Source of the DNA: SIG607 sp045592625
GTDB taxonomy: Bacteria > Bacillota > Clostridia > Oscillospirales > Acutalibacteraceae
Direction: 5' to 3'
Assembly: GCA_045592625.1 (NCBI GenBank)
Contig: JAZNVC010000023.1
Coordinates: 1-64,000, forward strand
Length of the DNA stretch: 64,000 bases
Position 1 is the first letter of the stretch. Every line of letters starts with the position of its first letter. The notes below the pieces were generated by a model, which saw nothing but the letters and a program-made list of their open reading frames with translations, was not told the origin of the DNA and ran no database searches. Shown piece by piece: positions 54,241 to 62,280 of this stretch. A program made the translations under genes and the position numbers.

Positions 54241-54995
54241 TATGCTTCCTCCTTCTCTGCACTTCTGTCTTTATATACGCCAAGAGGATAGTAAGGAATC
54301 ATTTTTTCGTCTATCCACTGGAGAGCCTGTTTTGGAGTCATACCCCAGTTGGTAGGACAAGAGGAAACAACCTCAACAAGAGAGAAGCCTTTTCCGTCAA
54401 TCTGATTTTGGAAAGCCTTTTTAATAGCCTTCTTAGCGTTTTTAATGTTTTTAACGTTATTTACGGTTACTCTTTCAAGATATTCAGGACCGTCAAGCTT
54501 AGAAAGCATTTCGCAAACCTTAACGGGATAACCGCACTGGGTAACGTCTCTGCCATACGGAGAGGTCTGTGTAACCTGACCCGGAAGAGATGTGGGTGCC
54601 ATCTGACGGCCTGTCATGCCGTAAATAGCATTGTTGATAAAGATAACGGTAATATTTTCGTTTCTTGCAGCAGAATGAACTGTTTCAGCCATACCGATAG
54701 AAGCAAGGTCGCCGTCACCCTGATAGGTAAATACAATATGGTTTTCAGGGTCTGCTCTTTTAACACCTGTTGCAACAGCGGGAGCACGTCCGTGAGCAGC
54801 CTCAATCATATCACAGTTAAAATAATTATATGCCATAACCGAGCAACCAACGGGAGCAATACCAATGGTTTTACCCTCGATCCCCAGTTCATCAATAACC
54901 TCGGCAACAAGACGGTGAACTATACCGTGAGTACAACCGGGGCAATAATGCATTGGAGCATCGGTAAGTGCATGAGGTTTATCAAAAACTACCAT
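54240..54995 (-). CDS. 2-oxoacid:ferredoxin oxidoreductase, beta (TPP) subunit
   Basis: A 251-aa subunit that binds thiamine diphosphate. The ThDP motif runs from GDGDLASIG to NNAIYGMTG, and the N-terminal HYCPGCTHG (Cys18, Cys21) together with CSVMAYNYF is typical for KOR/VOR. Because the beta subunit has no extra cysteine cluster, the iron-sulfur clusters are in the separate ferredoxin. Overlaps by 1 nt at both ends indicate coupled translation. Confidence 0.95.
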   Translation of the reverse strand: MVVFDKPHALTDAPMHYCPGCTHGIVHRLVAEVIDELGIEGKTIGIAPVGCSVMAYNYFNCDMIEAAHGRAPAVATGVKRADPENHIVFTYQGDGDLASIGMAETVHSAARNENITVIFINNAIYGMTGRQMAPTSLPGQVTQTSPYGRDVTQCGYPVKVCEMLSKLDGPEYLERVTVNNVKNIKNAKKAIKKAFQNQIDGKGFSLVEVVSSCPTNWGMTPKQALQWIDEKMIPYYPLGVYKDRSAEKEEA

Positions 54996-56059
54996 TATTT
55001 AGCGCCTCCTTTTGCTGCTTCTTTAATAGCTTCAAGTACCTGCTCAGGCGAAGGAATCATACCGCCTGCACGATTGCAAAGGGTTACGGGAACCTTGCAC
55101 TCACTGGCAAGTCTTACGTCATCTATCATCTGACCCATAGAAAGCTCAACAGAAATAATCTGACTAACCTTATCAGCCGCCTTCTTAAAGGGCTCTGCAG
55201 GGAAAGGCCAAAGAGTGATAGGACGGATAAGTCCTACCTTAATTCCCTGCTTTCTTGCTTCATTAATAGCATTTTTAGTAACACGGGCGGCAATACCGAA
55301 TGCAGCAATGCAAATTTCTGCATCGTCCATAAGATACTCTTCCCACATACATTCATTTTCTTCTATGTACTTATAACGTTCAAAACGTTCGAAGTTAGAT
55401 TTTTCAAGTTCTTCGGGTACGAGGAAAAGAGAGTTAACAATATTATGTTCACGTTCCATCTTTGTTCCTGTTGTAGCCCAAGGTTTTGCAATAGCTTCAT
55501 TAACCTGAAGGTCAAGAGAAACCGGTTCCATCATCTGTCCCATAGTACCGTCTGCCAAAATCATAGAGGTCATACGGTATTTATCGGCAAGTTCAAAGCC
55601 TTTTACAGTAAGGTCAGCCATTTCCTGAACCGAAGCAGGAGCAAGAACTATCATTCTGAAATCTCCGTGACCGCCTGCCTTTGTAGCCTGATAATAGTCA
55701 GACTGAGAGGGCTGAATGCCACCCAGACCGGGTCCGCCTCTCTGTACGTTTACAATAAGAGAAGGAAGATCTGCACCTGCAAGATAGGAAAGACCTTCGC
55801 CCTTAAGGGAAATTCCTGGGCTGGAAGAAGATGTCATTACACGCTTACCGGTAGAAGCAACACCGTAAACCATATTTATAGCAGCAATTTCACTTTCAGC
55901 CTGAAGGAATGTACCGCCGATTTTAGGCATACGCTTTGCCATATAAGCAGCAATTTCTGTCTGAGGAGTAATAGGATAACCGAAATAGTGACGGCATCCT
56001 GCAACTATAGCAGCTTCGGCTATAGCTTCATTACCTTTCATTAAAACTTTATCTGCCAC
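54995..56059 (-). CDS. vorB: 2-oxoacid:ferredoxin oxidoreductase, alpha subunit (VorB type)
   Basis: A 354-aa pyruvate-ferredoxin-oxidoreductase-like alpha subunit. GNEAIAEAAIVAGCRHYFGYPITPQ and TFLQAESEIAAINMVYGAS-like segments are diagnostic, and the pattern resembles proteins named VorB (3-methyl-2-oxobutanoate:ferredoxin oxidoreductase). The GTG at 56059 with AAAGGTAG upstream is preferred. The reaction is reversible, so with reduced ferredoxin it can carboxylate branched acyl-CoA to 2-oxoacid. The exact substrate is an inference from ilvE and the T-box. Confidence 0.92.
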   Translation of the reverse strand: MADKVLMKGNEAIAEAAIVAGCRHYFGYPITPQTEIAAYMAKRMPKIGGTFLQAESEIAAINMVYGVASTGKRVMTSSSSPGISLKGEGLSYLAGADLPSLIVNVQRGGPGLGGIQPSQSDYYQATKAGGHGDFRMIVLAPASVQEMADLTVKGFELADKYRMTSMILADGTMGQMMEPVSLDLQVNEAIAKPWATTGTKMEREHNIVNSLFLVPEELEKSNFERFERYKYIEENECMWEEYLMDDAEICIAAFGIAARVTKNAINEARKQGIKVGLIRPITLWPFPAEPFKKAADKVSQIISVELSMGQMIDDVRLASECKVPVTLCNRAGGMIPSPEQVLEAIKEAAKGGAK

Positions 56060-56067
56060 TTTTTTCA

Positions 56068-56274
56068 CTACCTTTCTACCTTGATAATACAGTCGGGACA
56101 CATAGTAGCACAGAATGTGCATCCGATACAAGCCTCAATATTAGCGGCTTCTACAGGGTGATGTCCTTTTTTATTAATTTTGTCCTGAGCGAGAATAAGT
56201 ACCTGTTTAGGACAGGCATCTACACACAGTCCGCAACCTTTACAGTTGTCGGTTTTAAAGGTTAACTTTGCCAA
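56068..56274 (-). CDS. 2x[4Fe-4S] ferredoxin-like delta subunit of VOR
   Basis: A 68-aa protein with two CxxCxxC...CP clusters: CKGCGLCVDACP and CIGCTFCATMCP. It supplies electrons to the alpha-beta-gamma core. The TTG at 56274 is preferred since AAGGAG lies 8 nt upstream; a GTG at 56283 overlaps that ribosome-binding site. It is 8 nt before the alpha subunit. Confidence 0.93.
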   Translation of the reverse strand: MAKLTFKTDNCKGCGLCVDACPKQVLILAQDKINKKGHHPVEAANIEACIGCTFCATMCPDCIIKVER

Positions 56275-56327
56275 ATTAAACACTCCTTAGCAAATTAATA
56301 TTACGATAAGCACAATAAATGTGTAAT

Positions 56328-56990
56328 CTACAAAATTTTATCCTGAAGCTTTAAGGGAAAAAGATTTTCTATCTTTACACTTAAAGGCTCAAAAAGTTCT
56401 TCTTTTACGGTTGTTGCAACAATAGGAAGTCCCGTCAATTCAGATATTTCCCTTGCATAAGAAAGAGAATTCAGTATGTCTTCCACAGTTGTTTCTTCGC
56501 CTAAATTAGAATTATTTATAAGTCCTGTAAACTTTATTTTAGCAGCCGTTTCTATTTCACTTAATACCTCTAAGGTTGACTGGGCATCTCTTGTTAAGGG
56601 ACGATAACTGTTTATTACCATAAGCATATCATAATCGTTTTCACTGACAATTTTTTCGCTTATTCTGCCCAGTACATAAGCACCTCTGTCATCACCGCCG
56701 ATATCAACAACACTTTTTAAGGTTTTGTCGTCGGTAATAGCATATATATCTGCAGGTAAAGCAGGAATATCAACGTTCGAATTGGCATACTCAGAGCAAA
56801 TAAGTCTTATTCCCTTTTTGCCCAGTTCATAACTGCTATCCTTGGTTCTGAAATAAGGGTTAACGATATCAAGGTCGGCAAGAGCAATGTTTTTATAGGT
56901 TTCACTGAGTTTTAATGCTGCATTTACGGCTATATTTGTTTTTCCGCTTCCGTAATGTCCGCAAAAAAGAGTAATTCTTTTATCAAACAT
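56328..56990 (-). CDS. P-loop ATPase of the MinD/CobQ type
   Basis: A 220-aa ATPase with the deviant P-loop GHYGSGKT (11-18), LADLDIVNPYFRT, and VVDIGGDDRGA as the switch region. The family is seen beside 2-oxoacid:ferredoxin oxidoreductase and acyl-CoA ligase genes in other anaerobes (from memory), but has no known function. Possible roles are assembly of iron-sulfur clusters or cofactor insertion. It lies 24 nt behind the acyl-CoA ligase of the valine unit. Confidence 0.8.
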   Translation of the reverse strand: MFDKRITLFCGHYGSGKTNIAVNAALKLSETYKNIALADLDIVNPYFRTKDSSYELGKKGIRLICSEYANSNVDIPALPADIYAITDDKTLKSVVDIGGDDRGAYVLGRISEKIVSENDYDMLMVINSYRPLTRDAQSTLEVLSEIETAAKIKFTGLINNSNLGEETTVEDILNSLSYAREISELTGLPIVATTVKEELFEPLSVKIENLFPLKLQDKIL

Positions 56991-57014
56991 TGCTTTCCCT
57001 CCTTTTTATAGCCA

Positions 57015-59303
57015 TTATAACTTATTTCTCTGAATTTTTCCACTTGTAGTTTTTGGGAGGCTGTCTCTGAAAACTACTATACGAGGATATTTATAAGGAG
57101 CAGTTCTATCCTTAACGTACTTTTGGATTTCCTTTTTGAGTTCTTCGGTAGGCTCGGTACCCTTAACCAAAACGATACTAGCCTTAACAACCTGACCTCT
57201 TACCTCATCGGGAGCGGCAGATACACCGCATTCAAGAACATATGGAAGCTCCATAATAACGCTTTCTATTTCAAAAGGTCCGATACGGTAGCCCGAAGAC
57301 TTAATAACATCGTCAACACGGCCAACATACCAATAGAATCCGTCTTCATCACGCCAAGCAGTATCGCCTGTGTGATAATAGCCATCGTGCCATACTTCCT
57401 TGGTTTTTTCTTCGTTAAGATAGTACCCGGTAAAGAGTCCGCAAGGAGCACCGCCCTTAACGTTAATAACAATTTCGCCAACCTCACCGTCTGCAACAGA
57501 ATTTCCGTCGGCATCAACTATATCAACATCATAAATAGGAGCAGGTTTACCCATAGAACCGATTTTATGGCTTGAACCTACCATATTGCCGATTATCATA
57601 GTACTTTCGGTCTGTCCAAAGCCCTCAAGTATCTGAAGTCCGGTAGCCTTTTCAAACTGACGGTAAACCTCAGGGTTAAGTGCTTCGCCCGCCGTAGTCA
57701 TATGAGAAACAGAAGAAAAATCATACTGAGATATATCCTGTTTTATCATCATTCTAAGCATTGTAGGAGGTGCACAGAAGGTGGTAATTTTATATTTTGC
57801 AAACATAGGAAGAATATCTGCAGCATCAAATCGGTCAAAGTCGTAAACGAATATAGCCGCTTCGCATAGCCATTGTCCGTAAAGTTTGCCCCACATTGAT
57901 TTAGCCCAACCTGTATCAGATATGGTAAAGTGAAGTCCGTCGGGGTCAACAGTATGCCAATACTTAGCAGTATGGAAATGACCGAGAGCATATTTATAGT
58001 TATGAGCAGCAATTTTTGGATAACCCGTAGTGCCCGAAGTAAAGAACATAAGCATAAGGTCGTCTCCGCCCGGAGCATCCTCAGTTCTGTTATAATGGGT
58101 ACTGTAAAGGTTATATTCCTCGTCAAAGTTTCTCCAACCGTCACGTTCTCCTCCAACTATAAGCTTATTTATAAGTGTAGGAGATTTAGCAGCAGCAACA
58201 TCTACCTGATTTGCAGTATCACCGTCTGCTGTACAAATAATGGTGTTTACCCCTGCCGCATTAAAGCGATATTCAAAATCATGTTCTAAAAGCTGGTTGG
58301 TAGCAGGAATGCCGATAGCACCTAATTTATTAAGACCAATCATAGCAAACCAGAACTGATAATGGCGCTTTAAAACAAGCATTACTCTGTCACCTTTTTT
58401 AATTCCCAAAGACTTAAAGTAATTTGCACACTGGTTAGATGCTTTCTTTATATCCTTAAAGGTAAGTCTGCGTTCGGTTTTATCCTTAGAGATATGAAGC
58501 ATTGCAAGTTTTTCGGGTTCTCTGTAAGCAAGAGCATCAATAAGGTCAAAACCAAAGTTGAACTTCTCGGTATTTTTAAATTTAATAGAGGTAGGAGTTC
58601 CGTTAGCGTCTTCTTCTACGTCAATAAATTTGTGATAAATTCTTTCCTTGGTATCCTTTTTAACAGTCTTAGGCTCAAGAACTGTTTTAGCGGGGAGAAG
58701 TTCAGGAATAGGTTCGCCGGTAGGATTAAGAACGATAGCATAGAAAAGACAGTCCTTACCGCCGATAGCAATCATACCGTGAGCAACGTCACTGTCATAA
58801 TAAATACTGTCTCCCGGGCCTAAAACTTCCTTATGTTCACCTACCTGCACCATAAGTTGACCTTCAATAATAATATCAAGTTCCTGACCTGCGTGGGTAG
58901 TAAGCTCAATATCCTTATGCTGTGCATCTTCATTGTAAATACTGCGAACGTAAAGAGGTTCTGCAATTTTATTTTTAAAAGCATAAGCAAGGTTATAATA
59001 GGTCATGCCGTGCGCTTGAGCAATTTTTTGACCTGCACCCGAACGTGTTACAGTATATGATTTAAGTCGAGGGCTGTAACCCTCGATAATATCGGTTACG
59101 TTAACGTTAAGAGCAAGTGCACAACGGTAAATAAAAGCAAAGTTTAAATCGCTGTTACCTGCTTCGCATTCAATATATTCTTCTGTAGATACTGCTGTTT
59201 TAACCGCCATTTCTTCGGGGGTAAGTCCTTCAATTTCTCTGAGTTCCTTAATACGCCCCGCCATTTCCTTGATTTTATAATCAAGTCCTGTAATCTGTTT
59301 CAT
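57015..59303 (-). CDS. XRE-HTH + cupin + acyl-CoA ligase fusion 1 (valine unit)
   Basis: A 762-aa fusion. Residues of about 12-68 are an XRE-type helix-turn-helix (RIKELREIEGLTPEEMAVKT). Residues of about 100-190 are a cupin (THAGQELDIIIEGQL, GPGDSIYYDSDVAHGM). The rest is an AMP-forming acyl-CoA ligase like acetyl/medium-chain synthetases: TSGTTGYPK, EGFGQTES, YHTGDTAWRDEDG, SSGYRIGPFEIE and the catalytic Lys in SGKIQ. The HTH-cupin pair is normally a stand-alone repressor, so this protein may both activate an acid and sense it. The valine T-box and the following VOR genes suggest isobutyrate as substrate (inference). Confidence 0.9.
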   Translation of the reverse strand: MKQITGLDYKIKEMAGRIKELREIEGLTPEEMAVKTAVSTEEYIECEAGNSDLNFAFIYRCALALNVNVTDIIEGYSPRLKSYTVTRSGAGQKIAQAHGMTYYNLAYAFKNKIAEPLYVRSIYNEDAQHKDIELTTHAGQELDIIIEGQLMVQVGEHKEVLGPGDSIYYDSDVAHGMIAIGGKDCLFYAIVLNPTGEPIPELLPAKTVLEPKTVKKDTKERIYHKFIDVEEDANGTPTSIKFKNTEKFNFGFDLIDALAYREPEKLAMLHISKDKTERRLTFKDIKKASNQCANYFKSLGIKKGDRVMLVLKRHYQFWFAMIGLNKLGAIGIPATNQLLEHDFEYRFNAAGVNTIICTADGDTANQVDVAAAKSPTLINKLIVGGERDGWRNFDEEYNLYSTHYNRTEDAPGGDDLMLMFFTSGTTGYPKIAAHNYKYALGHFHTAKYWHTVDPDGLHFTISDTGWAKSMWGKLYGQWLCEAAIFVYDFDRFDAADILPMFAKYKITTFCAPPTMLRMMIKQDISQYDFSSVSHMTTAGEALNPEVYRQFEKATGLQILEGFGQTESTMIIGNMVGSSHKIGSMGKPAPIYDVDIVDADGNSVADGEVGEIVINVKGGAPCGLFTGYYLNEEKTKEVWHDGYYHTGDTAWRDEDGFYWYVGRVDDVIKSSGYRIGPFEIESVIMELPYVLECGVSAAPDEVRGQVVKASIVLVKGTEPTEELKKEIQKYVKDRTAPYKYPRIVVFRDSLPKTTSGKIQRNKL

Positions 59304-59332
59304 ATTTTATTCTCTCCGTTTTTTCTAGGACG

Positions 59333-59611
59333 AAAAAACACCCGTCCCAAAGTAATGCCTTTGAGACGAGTGCTAAATGATTATTCACACCCGCGGTACC
59401 ACTCAAATTGCGGAAATCCGCCACTCTTGGAATCTAACAATTCCTATGCCTTCACGCAGCAATCACGGAGGGGTTCTACTAATATAAAAACTTTCTTCCC
59501 CTCGGCTCAGAAGCTACAAACACGAACCAATAGCCTAACGGTTTGCACCAACCACCGTTTCTCTGCAAGGTATTTAGAGCGTGTACTCTTCGTCAAAGCC
59601 TTTCTATTGAC
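59333..59611 (-). promoter_or_regulatory. T-box riboswitch, valine (specifier GUA)
   Basis: All parts are present: K-turn strands TGACGAAG and CTTCTGAGCC, the AGTA on the 5' side of the specifier loop, Stem I arm ACGGTGGTTGGTGCAAACCGT, antiterminator GAGTGGTACCGCGG (59391-59404), and a 14-bp terminator with U-run (59333-59372). The codon before the purine and the CTTC helix is GTA (59515-59517), Val. It should turn on the ligase, VOR and ilvE genes when tRNA-Val is uncharged. Confidence 0.88.
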
Positions 59612-59617
59612 TGTACT

Positions 59618-59646
59618 ATTGTAGCACAACTTATGCTATTTGTCAA
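59618..59646 (-). promoter_or_regulatory. Promoter of the valine T-box unit
   Basis: TTGACA and TACAAT are spaced by 17 nt, 20 nt after the end of the second ligase gene. No terminator is visible before it. Confidence 0.85.
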
Positions 59647-59665
59647 TATTCTATTTATTTTTACA

Positions 59666-61933
59666 TTATAGCTTATTTCTCTGAATTTTTCCGCTTATGG
59701 TTTTGGGAAGTTCATCCTTAAAGACAACTATTCTCGGATATTTATAAGGAGCTGTATGTTCTTTTACATACTGTTGAATTTCTTTTTTAAGTTCTTCGGT
59801 AGGCTCGGTACCCTTAACCAAAACGATACTGGCCTTAACCACCTGTCCTCTTACCTCGTCAGGTGCAGCAGATACACCGCATTCAAGAACATAGGGGAGT
59901 TCCATAATAACACTTTCTATTTCAAAAGGTCCGATACGGTAGCCCGAAGACTTAATAACATCGTCAATACGGCTGACATACCAGAAATACCCGTCTTCAT
60001 CACGCCAAGCAGTGTCACCTGTATGATACATTCCGTCATACCAAGCTTCATTTGTTTTTTCTTCATCGCAGTAATACTCTTTGAAAAGACCGCAAGGCAC
60101 ACCGTCTTTGGTACGAACAACTATTTCTCCCACTTCACCGTCAGCAACCGAATTACCATCAGGGTCAACAATGTCTATATCGTATTGGGGAGAAGCCTTA
60201 CCCATAGCACCAACCTTTGGCACAGTACCGCAAAGATTAGCTATAGTAAGGGTGGTTTCGGTCTGTCCAAAGCCTTCCATAATCTGAAGTCCTGTTGCTT
60301 TTTCAAACTGAACAAACACTTCAGGATTAAGAGCCTCACCTGCTGTGGTCATATGATTAATTGAAGATAAGTCGTATTTAGAAAGGTCACTCTTTACGAG
60401 AAGTCGAAGCATTGTAGGAGGTGCACAGAAGGTAGTAATCTGATATTTAGCAAACATTGGTAGAATTTCATCTGCATCAAATTTATCAAAATCGTAAACA
60501 AATACAGCACCTTCGCAAAGCCACTGACCGTAGAGTTTACCCCAAAGAGATTTACCCCAGCCGGTATCCGAAATGGTAAGATGCAATCCGTCCCTTTCGC
60601 AACAATGCCAATACTTTGCAGTAACGAAATGACCTAAAGCATAAGTGTGCTTATGGGCTGCCATTTTGGGATTACCGGTTGTTCCCGAAGTAAAGAACAT
60701 AAGGGCAGTATCTTCACCGCAGGAGGAATCTTCGTTTCTGTAATAATGAGTACTGAAGAGAGGATATTCCTCGTCGAAATTACGCCAACCCTCAAGGCTT
60801 CCGCCTACCATAATAAGATTTTTAACAGTAGGACAGTTAACAGCTGCTCTCTGTGCGATTTCAGCCGTATCTCCGTCAGCGGTACATACAAGAGCACTTA
60901 CCCCTGCAGCATTAAATCGATATTCAAAGTCATGTTCTTTAAGCTGATTAGTAGCAGGAATTGCCACAGCACCTATTTTGTGAAGAGCAACCATACAGAA
61001 CCAGAACTGATAATGACGTTTTAAAACAAGCATTACCTTGTCGCCTTTTTTAATGCCCAAGGAAGTAAAATAGTTAGCACATTGATTGGAGGCTCTTCTA
61101 ATATCCTTAAAGGTAAAGCGACGTTCCACCATATTTTTATCAACGTGAAGCATAGCAAGTTTATCGGGATATTTTTCTGCAATACCGTCAACTATATCAA
61201 ATCCGAAGTTAAAACTATCGGTATTGTTAAACTTAATATCAAGCAGTTCTCCGTTTTCGTTTTCTTTTGTTTCAACGAATTTTTCGCAAACAAGAGTTTC
61301 GGAGGTTTTAGCGGAGGCAATACTTTTTCTTACATTTTCTTCCTTTACATTTTCGCCCGGAAGAACAACTGCACAGAACACACAATCTTTACCGCCAATA
61401 GCTATCATTCCGTGAGGAGTAGAACTGTTATAATAAATGCTGTCGCCCTCATTAAGAATTTCAACCTTATTGCCTATCTGAACCTTAAGAGAACCGCTCA
61501 TTACCAGGTCAAACTCCTGTCCTGAGTGGGTAGTAAGATGAATCTGTTTATTTTCCTGAGAAGCATCATATTCATATCTAACCCAATATGGCTCGGCAAT
61601 TTTATCTTTGAATTTCGGAGCAAGGTTTTTAATATCAATACCGTCTTCCTTAGCAGTTGACTGTCCCATTCCCTTTCTTGTTACGGTATAACCAGAAAGA
61701 CGAGCAGAGCGACCCTCTAAAAGTTCGGTCATTTCCACATCAAAAGCAAGAGCACATTTGTGTATAAAAGAAAAAGGAATATCTGCACTTGCCGTTTCAT
61801 ATGCGTTATAATCTTCTACGGATACTTCGGTTTTTTCAGCCATTTCTTCAATAGACCAGCCCATAATATCCCGCATCTCTTTAATTCGAGAAGCTATCTC
61901 CATCAACTGTTCTTTTGCTGTGTTTGTAGTCAT
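59666..61933 (-). CDS. XRE-HTH + cupin + acyl-CoA ligase fusion 2 (isoleucine unit)
   Basis: A 755-aa paralogue of the other HTH-cupin-ligase, with the same order of domains: HTH (about 10-70, RIKEMRDIMGWSIEEMAEKT), cupin (about 105-190, HSGQEFDLVMSGSL, NEGDSIYYNSSTPHGM), ligase (TSGTTGNPK, EGFGQTET, YHTGDTAWRDEDG, SSGYRIGPFEIE, SGKIQ). The last ~100 residues are nearly identical between the two copies. The ATG at 61933 with AAAGGGAG is used; the longer frame reads back into the T-box. The isoleucine T-box suggests 2-methylbutyrate as substrate (inference). Confidence 0.9.
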   Translation of the reverse strand: MTTNTAKEQLMEIASRIKEMRDIMGWSIEEMAEKTEVSVEDYNAYETASADIPFSFIHKCALAFDVEMTELLEGRSARLSGYTVTRKGMGQSTAKEDGIDIKNLAPKFKDKIAEPYWVRYEYDASQENKQIHLTTHSGQEFDLVMSGSLKVQIGNKVEILNEGDSIYYNSSTPHGMIAIGGKDCVFCAVVLPGENVKEENVRKSIASAKTSETLVCEKFVETKENENGELLDIKFNNTDSFNFGFDIVDGIAEKYPDKLAMLHVDKNMVERRFTFKDIRRASNQCANYFTSLGIKKGDKVMLVLKRHYQFWFCMVALHKIGAVAIPATNQLKEHDFEYRFNAAGVSALVCTADGDTAEIAQRAAVNCPTVKNLIMVGGSLEGWRNFDEEYPLFSTHYYRNEDSSCGEDTALMFFTSGTTGNPKMAAHKHTYALGHFVTAKYWHCCERDGLHLTISDTGWGKSLWGKLYGQWLCEGAVFVYDFDKFDADEILPMFAKYQITTFCAPPTMLRLLVKSDLSKYDLSSINHMTTAGEALNPEVFVQFEKATGLQIMEGFGQTETTLTIANLCGTVPKVGAMGKASPQYDIDIVDPDGNSVADGEVGEIVVRTKDGVPCGLFKEYYCDEEKTNEAWYDGMYHTGDTAWRDEDGYFWYVSRIDDVIKSSGYRIGPFEIESVIMELPYVLECGVSAAPDEVRGQVVKASIVLVKGTEPTEELKKEIQQYVKEHTAPYKYPRIVVFKDELPKTISGKIQRNKL

Positions 61934-61951
61934 TTTAAATACTCCCTTTCC

Positions 61952-62228
61952 AAAAAAATAAACACCCATCTCAAAGTTTTGCTTTGGGACGGGTGTGCAA
62001 TAACACTCGCGGTACCACTCAAATTGCGAAAAAATTCCGCCACTCTTGGAATCCAACAATTCCTATGCCTTTACGCAGCAATCACGGGAAGCATCTACTA
62101 AGTTACCTTTTCGGACTTCCGGCTCAGAAGGGATGGGTTATATAAGAATTTGTACTACCGATTTTCAGCTACCCTCGGCTCTCTGCAAGTAAAAAATTCT
62201 AAACCGTCTTCGTCATCGCTTTAGTATG
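61952..62228 (-). promoter_or_regulatory. T-box riboswitch, isoleucine (specifier AUC)
   Basis: Paralogue of the valine T-box. Long stretches around the antiterminator are nearly identical; GAGTGGTACCGCG is at 62008-62020 and the terminator stem (14 bp with G-U pairs) at 61963-61995. In Stem I the same register (three bases, one base, then CTTCTGAGCC) gives ATC (62132-62134), Ile. The base after the codon is C, not the usual purine, so this specifier is slightly less certain than the other two. Confidence 0.82.
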
Positions 62229-62234
62229 GTAAAG

Positions 62235-62263
62235 AGTATACCACTCTTATTTTAAGTTGTCAA
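62235..62263 (-). promoter_or_regulatory. Promoter of the isoleucine T-box unit
   Basis: TTGACA and TATACT are spaced by 17 nt, 17 nt after the stop of the FAD dehydrogenase gene. Confidence 0.85.
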
Positions 62264-62280
62264 GTACTTTTTTAAAAATT

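Noticed and set aside
54968..56044. 358-codon open frame on the plus strand opposite the VOR alpha subunit
   Set aside because: The opposite strand encodes a clear VorB homologue with coupled neighbours; the plus-strand product looks like nothing known and has shadow composition.
57015..61933. A mobile element or recent horizontal insertion to explain the two ligases
   Set aside because: No transposase, inverted ends or target duplication were found; a tandem duplication explains the similarity.
61934..62059. N-terminal extension of the second HTH-cupin-ligase by 42 residues
   Set aside because: The extension reads through the T-box antiterminator and terminator; the ATG at 61933 has a good ribosome-binding site.
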